This document shows, piece by piece, positions 1 to 10,745 of a DNA stretch of 19,822 nt; within the stretch, counting starts at the first letter, position 1; each line of letters begins with the position of its first letter. Position numbers and translations under genes: made by a program. The stretch is from Gonium pectorale (Eukaryota; Chlorophyta; Chlorophyceae; Chlamydomonadales; Volvocaceae), in assembly GCA_001584585.1 (NCBI GenBank), contig LSYV01000056.1, forward strand, positions 309,514-329,335, in the 5' to 3' direction. The notes below the pieces were generated by a model that saw nothing but the letters and a program-made list of their open reading frames with translations, made no database searches and had not been told where the DNA came from.

Positions 1-1358
1 TTCTGTCTCCTCAGACATTGCGCGCCTTTTCATACTATGACTTCTTGCCATGTTTTGAGCCCGCGGCACAGAGGAAGTGCGTCATAGGGCAAACATGATC
101 TTTCAACCCCTGAAAACCGCAGAGGTGCACTGTAAACTGTGCACGCAGGGCGCACACGCACCGTACGGCAAGTCTTGTGAATTTGGTTCAAGCATGTTAA
201 AGGATGGGACCTAGCCGGCCTAGAGTACCCATCAAGCAGGACAAGGCGCTGTGTGCGGGATCCTAGAACTCCATTTCAAACGGGGTTTTTAGATCATCCG
301 TGTTGGGACGCGGGCTTGGTGCGGAGTGGTACCCGCTTGCGCGCAGTCTTGTGCGCCGTGCCCTGGGCTGCCATGGAGGGCGGCGGCGAGGGCGGCGAGG
401 GCTGCCGCCGCTTTGGCCGGGAGCAGTATACGGGGCAAGGCTCGAGGGCGCCCGGTGCAGCCAGCATGGGTTGGCGGCGGTGCGGGTAGGGACTGGGGGC
501 TGCGGAGCTGCGGGGACCTGCGGAGACCACGCATTTCGCAGCAGGGGCAGCCCATGGCCTTGCTCTGCCTGCTGTAACCAAGCAGGAAAAGAATGCAACA
601 CAGTGCCTTAGCGGCTTAGGGAAGGGGATTGACCACCCAACCCGCATGCAAGAGTGCTGTCCAGGCGGGAAATGCCAAGCAGACCGTGGGTGTTGCCCGG
701 TATAGGATCCTGATGAACCGCCCGCCCTCTGTGGTCGGTCTCCTAGGTCTCCTCAAACAACTCGGGATTGATTGGGTCCGCTTTTTTGGCACACCAAAGA
801 ACTATCATGCATAGGGCTCAAGGTCGTCACCGCTTGGGACATGCCGCACAGAAAATAGACTGCCGCACGGGGCGGCATGGCATGGGGACGACGGTTTACA
901 TGTCAGTGGGGCGTCGGAGAGGGAATGCATCCTAGGGGGCGGGTAATAACTTCTTATGCACAACTACACATCATTTACGTCCAACGCTGGCGGTACCTAT
1001 TTTTAGTCCGGCAGGTAGCTCAAGGTGTACTTCGGTGCCGCACGGCACGTCGCCCTCGACGCTCTGAGGAAGGCTTACGCAACCGCCGCCCCGTGCCCAG
1101 CCAGAAACCTGTGATCTGATTACCAGGAAGTGACGCTGACTCCAATGCGCGTGTTTGACTCGACAAGACGACGAACGCATTTCACGTAGCGCACACTGAC
1201 GAACCACGACACTGAGAAAACCTTGTCCTGGGATGGAGTTAAGGGCGTTGCCGACGGCCCATTTTTGAACTCGGGAGGTCTGTCTCAGCCCACGCCAACG
1301 CGGATGAGGCAGCGGTAGCACGGCCATCAGACCGCAAGCCGATCATTTCTCGGCAGCA
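1..1358. other. non-coding region upstream of the kinesin gene
   Basis: I see no convincing gene here. Open frames in this stretch overlap on both strands, have no recognisable domain and lack the C/G third-position bias of the true exons nearby. The right part must hold the promoter and 5' UTR of the kinesin gene, because an in-frame TGA at 1305-1307 closes the kinesin frame just upstream of its first ATG. A GGC-rich run lies near 373-400. The first 250 bases are less GC-rich and could belong to the flank of a gene outside the window; nothing shows which. Confidence 0.6.
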
Positions 1359-4300
1359 ATGGACCCTGCGTACGCGGGGGCGCGCGAAGCCCAGGACGAT
1401 GGGCTCTATCATCAGGCCTCTGGCGCCGGCAGCACCAGCGAGAACTTCAAGGTGCGTCATATCTGTTATGGGCGCGACTGAGGGTGTCGATGGGACTTGA
1501 GGAGCGCCACTAGCCGACCCATCAGCCCCCGTCCCAACCCCGCCGATGCAGGTGGTGGTGCGCATCAGGCCGGCGCTGCCCCGCGAGCTGCGGGGAACGG
1601 GGCTCCGGCCCTACCAATGTACCACAGCGGTGGAGCCCGGGGAGAGGAACATCATCCTCTCGGAGAACCTGCAGGTGCGTGGGCGTGGCGGGTCTGCGCG
1701 TACGCCCACTAGGCTTGCGTTGTGTGAGCGGTGCGGGGAAAGCAGGCGATGAATGTGAAGCGGCCCTTGAACCGCCAAAGCTAAACATTTTGTCTTGCGG
1801 TGCGGTGGCGGATGACGGAGCGTGCAGCCATCCCTTTGCCCCCTGGCTCCTCCCCTTCTCCCCGCGCCTCCAGGCGGTATTGAGTCAGCAGGGCACCATG
1901 ATTGTCGACTCTGGGCTGTACAACACGTACAGGTGTGCGCAATGAGGAGCAGCTCGATCGCCCGCAGGTCAAAGGCGTCACGCCGCTGCCTGGGGCCTGG
2001 GGCGCGGGCGCCGGCAGGCCCGGGACCAGTTGCCACGACGAGCTAAGCATCCGGAGCCTGCCCCGGTCCCTGCTCCCGAGTGCTGGGTCCTTGGCTCGTC
2101 TCATGGTCTAGACACACTCGTTTCCGGGGTGATGTAGCACTGATGAGTTGTGTCGGCCCTCACGCGCCTCAACGCCTGGCAGTTGGCGCGGCCCAGCCCT
2201 ACGCACCCGACCGGCGCCGCACGCCGAGCTCGCATCGCCCAGCGCCACGCCCCTGCCCTTGTGTGCGCGGCCCCTCAGACCACGCATCCGCGCGCCTGCA
2301 CCCGCGCCCGCCCGCAGGTTCACGTTCGACTGCGTGTACGACACTCACTGCCAGCAGGAGCGCATCTACCGGCAGAGCGCGCAGCAGGTGGTGCTGTCCA
2401 TCCTGCAGGTGCGGGCGGCAGCGGCGGGAGGGGGGGTTAAGGGGCTGCGTGGGGTGGGGTGTGGTTGGGTGGGTGGGTGAATGGGGATAGGGCTCTGGAA
2501 GGGAAGGAGGCGAGGTGAGGCGAGTCCGATGGTCGGTAGCGGGCTCGGGCGGGTGGGCAGGGCGGGCCAGGTGGCCGCAGGGTGGGCGCGCGGATGTGGT
2601 TGTTCGGTCTGGGCCTGGAGCCGCAACGCGTTGCCCGTGGCGGCGGCGAGGCCTACCTTGGCCGCCGGAGCTGCCAAAGATCTCGTGACTGAAGCAAGGG
2701 AGTCGATGTTGTCCGTCATGTGGGGTGAGGGAAAGTGGCCGGGTCCTGGGGGCCAGCATGAAAGGCGGAAGATCTGCCGTCCGTCGCTAATGTGCGCTAA
2801 AGGCAACGCCATCGTTGTGCATCCTGCCCCCCGCGAGACGACCCTGCAACGCCTGCCTCCCCCCCAGGGCTACAATGCCGCCATCATCGCCTACGGGCAG
2901 ACCGGTACCGGCAAGACACACACCATGGAGGGAGCGATGGAGGTGCGTGCTGCCCGAAGTGGGCAGGCGGGCGGGCGGCAAGAGGGGAGGGGGGCCGGGC
3001 GGGCGGGTCGGCGTCCCGCATTGAAGCCGAGTGCACCAGACCCTGTTGTGCGCCCTGCCCTGCGGCACCCCCTCCCTACCCCCTCCTTGCAGCACGCCCT
3101 CTGTACACCCCCACACCGAGCGCCGCAGGCTCGCTCTAGCCCCAAGCTCCGTCCGTGTAGGATTGCATGCAGGCTGCACTGCGGGTTGGGTGGCCTCAAG
3201 TCCCGTCCTCCCCCCAGGCCCCTGACCCTCCCCCTCCCCCCCACCCCGGCCTGCAGGGCCCCGACCGCGGCATCATCCCGCGCACGGTGGAGGACATATT
3301 CACCTACATCGTAAACGACCCGGAGCCGTCCAGGTGGGGGGTGGGAGCGGGCTGGGGTTAGACCGAAGCGGGGCACCACCACGAGCGTAAACGTGCAAAG
3401 GTGTACATATTAAAGGGGTGGGCGACGGCGTCCACGTGCGACCTCAAACCTACGTTCCTACCCCGCCCCGCCCTGCCCCGCCCCTCGCAGCAAATACCTC
3501 GTGCGCTCGTCCTACCTCCAGATCTACAACGAGGTGAGCGACGGCGGCCACCCACCCGGGCGCGAGCGGGCAGCGCACGGGCCATGCGCCTGGCGAGCTG
3601 GCACCCTGGCCAACCTGTGCCCCCACTCTTTCGCCTTCTGGAGCCCATGGTGCAGGTACCCGCTAACACGAGCCCCGCATACCCGTTCCCCGCTTCCCGT
3701 ACCACCAGCCGCCCCGCTGCTGCCCCACCCCCATACCCCGCGTGCGTGCCCCCACGCTGTCCTGGCTCCTTGCCCCCTGTACCACCTCCCGCTCCCGCCC
3801 CGACGGGCAAATGCTGCTGGCGCCCAACCCATTCATATCCAAATCTTTCTCCTCAAACTCCTCCCTTGCCCCCGCCCCCTGCCCAGGTTGTGTCCGACCT
3901 GCTCAAACCGGAGCGTTCCTCTCTGGCCATCCGGGAGGACAAGCGCCGCGGCGTGTTCGTGGAGGGGCTGAGCGAGTGGGTGGTGCGCTCGCCCGCCGAG
4001 GTGTACCAGCTCATGCAGCGGGGGCAGGCGCTGGTGGGTGCACGGGGATGGAAGGGGGGAGGCGGGGAAATAGGCAGGCGAGTTTTCGGGTATTGGGAAC
4101 AAAGCCGTAGGGGGCTGCGATTGGGGATACTGTACAGTGTGGTGGCTAAGGGGCACCGAATGTTTGCGGCCGCCGCCGCGACTCGGCACGGCCTAGTGGT
4201 GGTGGTGCTGGTGGTGGTGCGTGAAGCTTGACAGCCTGGGAGGCCGCTGGCTTCAGTGTCCCTTCCGTTCGCCCCACCCCGCCCCGCCTCACCCCGCCCC

Positions 4301-7300
4301 ACCCCGCACCGCACCGCAGCGCGCCACCGGCGCCACCAAGCTGAACGAGGTGTCCTCCCGCTCGCACGCCGTGTGCGTCATCATCGTGGAGAAGTGCACC
4401 ACGCCATCGGCCGCAGACGACTCGGGGGCCGGCGGGCAGGGTGCGACCGCGCGGGGGAGCGGTGCAACCAGCTAGCAGGGCGGTGGGGTGTGTTGGGAGT
4501 GGCGCGGACTGCCTTCTCATGGCGCCACCTGACACGGAGTCTCGCCTACCCTCGGTCTGTGGCCGATGACTGCGCTACATCGGGGTTGGGGCATGGCCGC
4601 GCCTCATGGCTCACGGGTGTTGGCATGTTATTGGGGCAGGGTCGCTGCTTGGGCCTCTCTGCGTGTTGCGGCAGACGTGCGCTGGTCCGTTACGTGCCCC
4701 GCGCCATCCTGCCCTGCCCTGCCTGTCGGCCGCAGGCGGTGCCGCCTGGGGCCGATCCGGCAACGGCGAGGGGCCCGTGGGGCCCGTCATCCAGTCCATC
4801 AAGGTACGGGGTGGGGGCGGGGGGGGGGGCTGCGCACCATGTAGGCGCGGGAGGGCGGGATGCAAGGGAGCCACCCTGGTACGCAGGACACGCCAGTGCG
4901 ACATTAAGGATGTGGAGGGGGAACGGTGCGCACGTGTGGTGGCGTGTGCGTCAGGTAAGGACGACTAGTCGACTACAAACTGTGTCATGGGGCCCACGGA
5001 CTTCGGGGACGGGTATGGGTGTGAGAGCGGGGTGAGGCCCGGGAGGCGCGCCCCACGAGGGTCTCCTATCGATGTCTCTCGGCGGCGCGGAATGGGCGCA
5101 CGGGCTCTGCGTGTAGGTGCGTACACAATCTGATACTCCCTGCCCTCCCCGCGATACTTCCCGCCCAAACCCCACCCAAACCCACTCCGCCTTTCCCTCC
5201 CCTCCCCTCCGCTTCCCCCACCAGGTGGGTAAGCTCAACCTGGTGGACCTGGCCGGCAGCGAGCGCGTGCACGTGACGGGGGCGGTGGGGCGGAGGCTGG
5301 AGGAGAGCAAGAAGATCAACGCATCGCTGTCGGCGCTGGGTGCGTGCCGGCGCGAGGGAGGAGGTTTGTCTAGGCGGCGGGGTGTGGGCGGCTGCGGGTT
5401 GCAGCATGGACGTGGCCCCGACAGACGTGGCCCGGACCGGCCCAAGGGAGCGGGAGGCAGGCCAGCATCCCCCCTCGCGCGGGCTGCCCCTATGCCAAGT
5501 CCCTGTCAGGTGCTTGCTTTCTGTTTTGACCGCCCGGCTCTTTCGGGGCCCATGCGCTCCCATCACTCCTCTCTTCCCTCCTCCAGGTTGCCGGGCCTTT
5601 CTCCCGCTGACACGCCCCGCCCCGCCGCGCGGCCCTTCCCCCCCGGCCTCCAGGCAACGTGATCGCCGCGCTGACGGACCGGCGCGAGCGCACGCACATC
5701 CCCTACCGCGACTCCAAGCTGACGCGGCTGCTGGAGGACTCGCTGGGCGGCAACTGCCGCACCACGATGATTGCCACCATCGCCCCCTCGCTGGACGCCT
5801 TCCAGGAGTCGCTCAGCACGCTCAAATTCGCAAACAGGTGCGGGGTCGCGACCCACGGGCCTCGGATCTCTGCGCGGCTGGAATGAGGGGGAATGCGTTG
5901 TGGGGTGGGACGGGGCCTGCAGGGGCCTTACAGAAGTCGTACGGCTTGCCTTACGAGAGTGGAGGTGCGGAGTGCGCGAGGGTGTTGGGCAGGGTTTCAA
6001 CCGATTGTATGGCGCTGCAGTATGCTGGCACAACATGGAGGGAGGGTGGGCATTTGGACGTGGCGAAAGGGAGCAAGCGGCGCGGGCCAGCTTGCCGTTT
6101 CATCCTCGCCACTCACGCATCTCCTGTCGTCCGCGCCGCCGCGCCCTTACCCACCCCACCCCACCCCCACCCCCCAGGGCCAAGAACATCCAGAACGAGG
6201 TGCACGTGAACGAGGACGTGGACCAGCGCACCCTGCTGCGCAAGTACGAGCGGGAGCTGCGGCGGCTGCGGGACGAGCTGGCGAGGAGGAGCCAAAACGT
6301 GGTGGACAAGCGCGCGCTGCTGGTGGTGGGTCGGCTGCGAGCAGGGGCGGGGTGCCGACATGGAGGGGAGGCTTACTTTGGAGGGTTTTGCCTCCCAGGG
6401 GTTGAGTTATCGCCCGACTGAATGCCGACCTTCCTTGCGGGTTTAAATTGCTGCCTCCCGTTGTCCCCCGTGTCCCGCGGCCGCCCGCAGGCCGAGGAGC
6501 AGGCCAAGCGCGCCGAGGCGGACAAGCTGGCGGCGCTGACGGCGTTGCAGGTGAGAGGGGGCGGGGTAGGGGGCGGAGAGCCTGTGGGCAGCCCCCCGAT
6601 TCAGCTCCTTGCCCCCAGGCGGCCCCTTCCGATGTGCCTTCCCTGTATGGCTCTTTCCTGTGCTGCCTCCACACGTCCCCCTCCGCTCCATCACCCCTCC
6701 GCAGGAGCGCAGCCGCGAGTTCCTCCGAGAGAAGGAGGAGAAGCGCGCGCTGGAGCTCAAGATCCAGGTGCCTACGGGCGCGTCTCCCCTTGGGTGCATG
6801 TGTATGTGTTGTATGTGTTTGAGGGGGAGAGAACAGATAGAAAGGCGTCCCCTTGAGTAGAGAGAACAGGGATTGTTGAGCATGGTCCCGGGAGGGGGGC
6901 CGGGTAGCCTTGGTCGGAAGGGGGCCGGGGGCCCGAAGCGTGCCGCACGCACCTGGCCGCGTTCCGGTGTACACAGCCTGATGGGCTGCGACGCGCCGCG
7001 ACAGAAAGCAGCGATACACCATTACTTACCCCCGCATACCACACGAGCCCCCGCACCCGGCCCAGGCCATCCCATCCGACCCAACCCCGCCCTTGCCCGC
7101 CCGCCCTCGCCCGCCCCACAGGCCATGCAGAGCCAGCTACTGAGCGGCGGCAGCAGCGGGGCAGCGCTGCAGGAGGTGCCGGCCGTGCGGGCCATGCTGC
7201 AGCGGGAGGCCAACAAAGTCAAGGGTGAGGCACAGGGGGCTCTCCGGGCGTGGGTAGGAGGGCCACCGGGATGTGAGTCTGGGCATGTGGGGTGCAAGAA

Positions 7301-10300
7301 AGAGTAGGCCATTAGACAGCATCGCGACCATCCCCCGTCGGCAAGAACCAAAGGGCAGTCTCGTCCGCTGTACGGCCCGACGCCCCTGCCCTTCTGCGCA
7401 CGCCCCCATGCTGCCATGCACCCCGGATGCACGTTTCTCTCACCCGCGCCGCGGCACGTTGCCCTTGGCCGCCCGCTGCCGCCCCCACCACGTGACGCGA
7501 TTCGTTGCCTTTACTAACTCCCCCCTGCCCCCGCAACCCCATCTCCTCCAGAGCACTACGAGGCCCGCATCCGCGCGCTGGAGGCCGAGCGGCAGGACGC
7601 CGAGGGCAGCGCCTCCGCCGAGGTGGACCGCTACAAGCAGCTGCTGCTCAAGCAGCGGGACATCATGATTGCCCTCACCGCACGCCTCAACGAGCGCGAC
7701 GAGCGGATTGCCAGCCTGCAGGCGAGCGGGCCGAGGGAGGGGGCCGGACAGGATGTTCGCCGAGGCGGCGGAGGCTCTGGGAGCCCCTCCTGCTCGGGCG
7801 GGGGCTGTGGCAGGGCTGTCAACACGGCGCGGACGGAGCCACACACAACCCCACACAACCCGTTCGCCCCATCCCCCGCCCACTCCAACAACCCGTGTCT
7901 TTCAACCTCCACCCTTCCCCACCCGCAGGAGGAGCTCGACGCGGTGGATCGCTACACCCGCCACCTGGAGGACCAGCTGGACGCCAAGACCACCGAGCTC
8001 ATCACGCTGAGGAAGGTGCGCGCGGGGGTCGGGGTGTATGTAGGGGACGTGTGAGGTGAGGAGAGGGGTGCAGTGGTGTCGGCTGCGGGCTGCCCAGCCC
8101 GGGCCCCTCGCGCCACGCCGCTCACACGCTCCACACCGGCCGACGTGTCCCCTCCCCCGGGCAGGCCGCGGTGGAGCACGCCGCCTCCTCGCCCGCTGGC
8201 ATGCGCGGCGGCCTGGAGCAGTCGGCCCTGCAGAGCGCGCTGGGCGACTGGGCTGGGCCGCACGACGCAGCGGCTGGGGGTGGCGGCGGCGGAGGAGGTG
8301 GAGGCACCGCGGGTCAGCGGCAGCAGCTGTACGAGGCGGCCATGGGGCGAGCGAGCAGGTGAGGCGGGGGGAGGGCCGCACCGGTCGCGAGCCTAGCGCT
8401 TGCGGGCGGCCGTGTGGTGCACACAATTGGGAAATGGTGCAAATGGCAATATGAAAAGGAACTGCGTGCGTGGCGTGGCCGGATCGTTCCGCGGGGCGGC
8501 ACTAAAAAAGCCTCGTGGAGCCGAGCGGGGGGGAGGACGGCGGCGCACCTCCCCACTCCCTCCCATAGCCAGCCAGGGCCCAGCCTGCGCGGGAAACGTC
8601 GTACCCCTCCCGCCCCTCCCGCCCTGACCCGCCCACGCAGCGCCGACGGCGCGCTGCCCCAGTCCGGGCCCCACCCCGGCCCCGGCCTCTCCCACGCCTA
8701 CTCGTACGGCCACCTGCCGCCCGGGGCCTCGCTGGTGTACTCGGCGGACGGCACCGCGGTGGACCTGCAGGTGGGGGGCGGGGCGGCGGGGGGGGGAGGT
8801 GGCCCGTGAGTGGGAGAATAGGACATACCGGCGAGGGTGTAGGCAAGAGTGAACAAAGGAGTTAGAGATTGAAGCATCTCCGTGCGGAAAAGCATTGGGA
8901 AGACAGCTCTCCTATCCCCGTCGGAAGCTGAAGGCCGGGCGGGTACGCGGGTGTTGACGTGAGCCCCGCGCCGTCCGCAGGGGGCGGTTCAGGGTCGGGA
9001 GCCCTGTGTGCAGGAGGGGGGCCTTTGGGGCAGCCTGGCCCGTCATCAGCTGGCGGCCCCTGCGGCTGGGATCCCTCCCGCTCCCCGCCCCTGCGCCCAC
9101 ACCCCCTCCACGGACTGAGCAATGCCCCCGGCAACAACCCCTGCCCCAGGGCCTCGAGTCCCAGGACGTGACGCCGCGCGGCTCCGCCTCCACCTTCTCC
9201 CTGCCCTCCTCCGTCGCCACCTCGGTCGCCGCCAGCCACCACGCCTGGCAGCGGGGCATGGCGGGGGCAGGCGGGGCACCCACCACGGGCGGCCTGGCGC
9301 CAGGCACCTCGCAGCCTAACACAGCCACGGCTGCGGCGGCGATGCCGTACGCCAACGGCGGGCCGTCGGGTCGACCGTACGGCGTGACGCCCCTGGTGAG
9401 TTGCACAGCCGTCCTGTCAGGCTGTGCTTTCCAGCAAATCTGTTGTGCCGCACTCCTTGCGTCTTGGGCATTGCACCACCATGGCGTGCGTCCAAAACAA
9501 ACCCAGGCGGGCACGCGGAAAGCTGGTCGGCACAGGCTACGCCGTTCGTTTCCGCGCACCGCACCATAAGTGGGACCCGGAGGTGGCTACCCACGGCTTC
9601 GCACCACCCGCACAGCTCCGCCCACCCCGCCCCCAACGTCACGGCTGCGCCCGCCCGCAGCAGGACACGCTCGGCACGCCGGGCCCCCTTCCCGCCCCCG
9701 CCTCTGTGGACGGCAGCGCTGTCAGCGGCGGCGGCGGCTCTGGCGCGCTGGGGCCAGACGACATGGCGTCGCCGGGTAGGCGTGACGGCCCCAACCCCGC
9801 CCCTTCTTTTGTTCTTCTGACCCCTGCCCCTCCGGCAGCGGCCGACTGCGCAACCCGGCGGCACCCTGCCCCCGGTCATACCTGCGCATATATGCATTCG
9901 TAAGGCAAAAAGCTGCTGCAGGGAAAGGGAGCCGCCTCTACGGACGGGCACACCCGAAGGCGTGGCGTTACCAGTAGGGCGGATTGGGCAACACGACATG
10001 GCGGGCGGAGGTGACGAGCAGACGGGGCCCTCCAGTCCCTGAGGGACCTGGACCTTCCCACCGGTCCCCTTTTGGGCCCCTGGCCTCCATCCCTCAACCA
10101 ACCCCCACATCAACCGCCCGCCGCCCCCCCCCGCCATGCAGGCGAGGTCGCCGAGCTGCGCGCCGCCGCGCTGACCGCCGCCAAAGAGCGCAGCGCGCTG
10201 CAGCAGATCCTGGACTCCAAGGTCCGCGTCATGCTGGCGGAAATCATGGCGGACGTGAGTATCTACCGACCGGGGGCGGGGCGGTTGGGAACGGGGTGTG

Positions 10301-10745
10301 GGGGGGGGGACGCGGCGGGGCGGGCGCAATCTCGGTCGGATGGGGACGGTTCGGGGCGGGGCGAGGTGGGGTGTTTTGGGGCACGACAGCGTCACGCTCG
10401 CGGAGCTCATGGCGGATGTGGGTCGCCTGGGACGAGGGTGGTCATGGCGGGGCACGGCGTCGAGGGGGGCGGGTGGCGGAGACGGAGATGCCCCCTCCCC
10501 TGTGTGCCGCCACGCAGGTCGCTTCCGGCAGCAGCACGGACGGGGGCGCGGCGGGCTCCTCGGGCCGCTCCTCGCAGGCGGCGGGGCTGCCCGGCGGCAG
10601 CGGCGGCTCGCCTGCCTCGGGCGCCCTGGTGGCACGGCTGTCCGCCCTGGACGCGCTGGTGGCGCGCATGTCGCTGGCGATCGGGAGCAACGCAGGAGCG
10701 GCGGCAGGAGGTCCCGGGCCGGGAGGAGGAGGCGGCGGCGGCTAG
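1359..10745 (+). CDS. kinesin-like protein, N-terminal motor, 24 exons
   Basis: Microtubule motor ATPase of about 950 residues. Exons: 1359-1451, 1552-1674, 1874-1932, 2318-2408, 2868-2942, 3257-3333, 3491-3533, 3887-4033, 4320-4440, 4736-4803, 5225-5339, 5654-5837, 6178-6325, 6491-6550, 6705-6767, 7122-7224, 7552-7721, 7929-8015, 8165-8358, 8641-8770, 9150-9395, 9661-9775, 10142-10254, 10518-10745; phases agree at every junction. The motor begins near residue 31 (FKVVVRIRP). It has P-loop GQTGTGKT (132-139), SSYLQIYNE, switch I NEVSSRSH (245-252), switch II DLAGSE (307-312), [19 protein letters not shown] (352-370) and neck FANRAKN. Residues of about 400-609 are charged and coiled-coil-like, including [20 protein letters not shown]. 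The rest is Gly/Ala/Ser/Pro-rich with a ten-glycine run, a short helical segment (exon 23) and a poly-glycine end. The ATG is the first after an in-frame stop and sits in GCAATGG. Less certain boundaries: end of exon 13, exon 21 start (an acceptor at 8980 also exists) and exon 22 start (9661 or 9664). Subfamily not assigned; the tail resembles protist kinesins from memory. Confidence 0.93.
1452..1551 (+). other. kinesin intron 1, splits the motor at its first strand
   Basis: A phase-0 GT-AG intron of 100 bases, the shortest in this gene, with donor AAG|GTGCGT and acceptor GCAG. Joining its flanks gives SENFK followed by VVVRIRP, the standard first beta strand of a kinesin motor. This supports the short first exon and the chosen ATG. 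Confidence 0.85.
4196..4219 (+). repeat. GGT/TGG short tandem repeat in kinesin intron 8
   Basis: Two runs of GGT units are separated by a single GCT within an intron (AGTGGTGGTGGTGCTGGTGGTGGTG region). It is not coding in the spliced model, and no function is evident. Confidence 0.8.
7722..7928 (+). other. kinesin intron 17, apparent GC-AG intron
   Basis: The upstream exon ends ...IASLQ in CAG and is followed by GCGAGC rather than a GT. The acceptor is CCGCAG at 7928, and the next exon continues in phase 0 with [16 protein letters not shown], a natural coiled-coil continuation. I saw no good GT donor in the right phase nearby. CAG|GCGAGC fits the known minor GC-AG class, which needs strong donor bases elsewhere. 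A GT-to-GC sequencing or assembly error cannot be excluded. Confidence 0.75.

Noticed and set aside
263..647. Several overlapping frames on both strands near the left end
   Set aside because: They overlap each other in almost every frame, show no domain or codon bias, and are expected by chance at this GC content.
1035..1048. 14-base palindrome GTGCCGCACGGCAC as an operator
   Set aside because: Short palindromes are frequent in sequence this GC-rich, and nothing links it to a regulator.
2481..3314. 277-codon open frame on the plus strand across kinesin introns
   Set aside because: It includes the real exon 5 (P-loop) in frame, but the flanking parts are low-complexity intron sequence and no kinesin continues through them.
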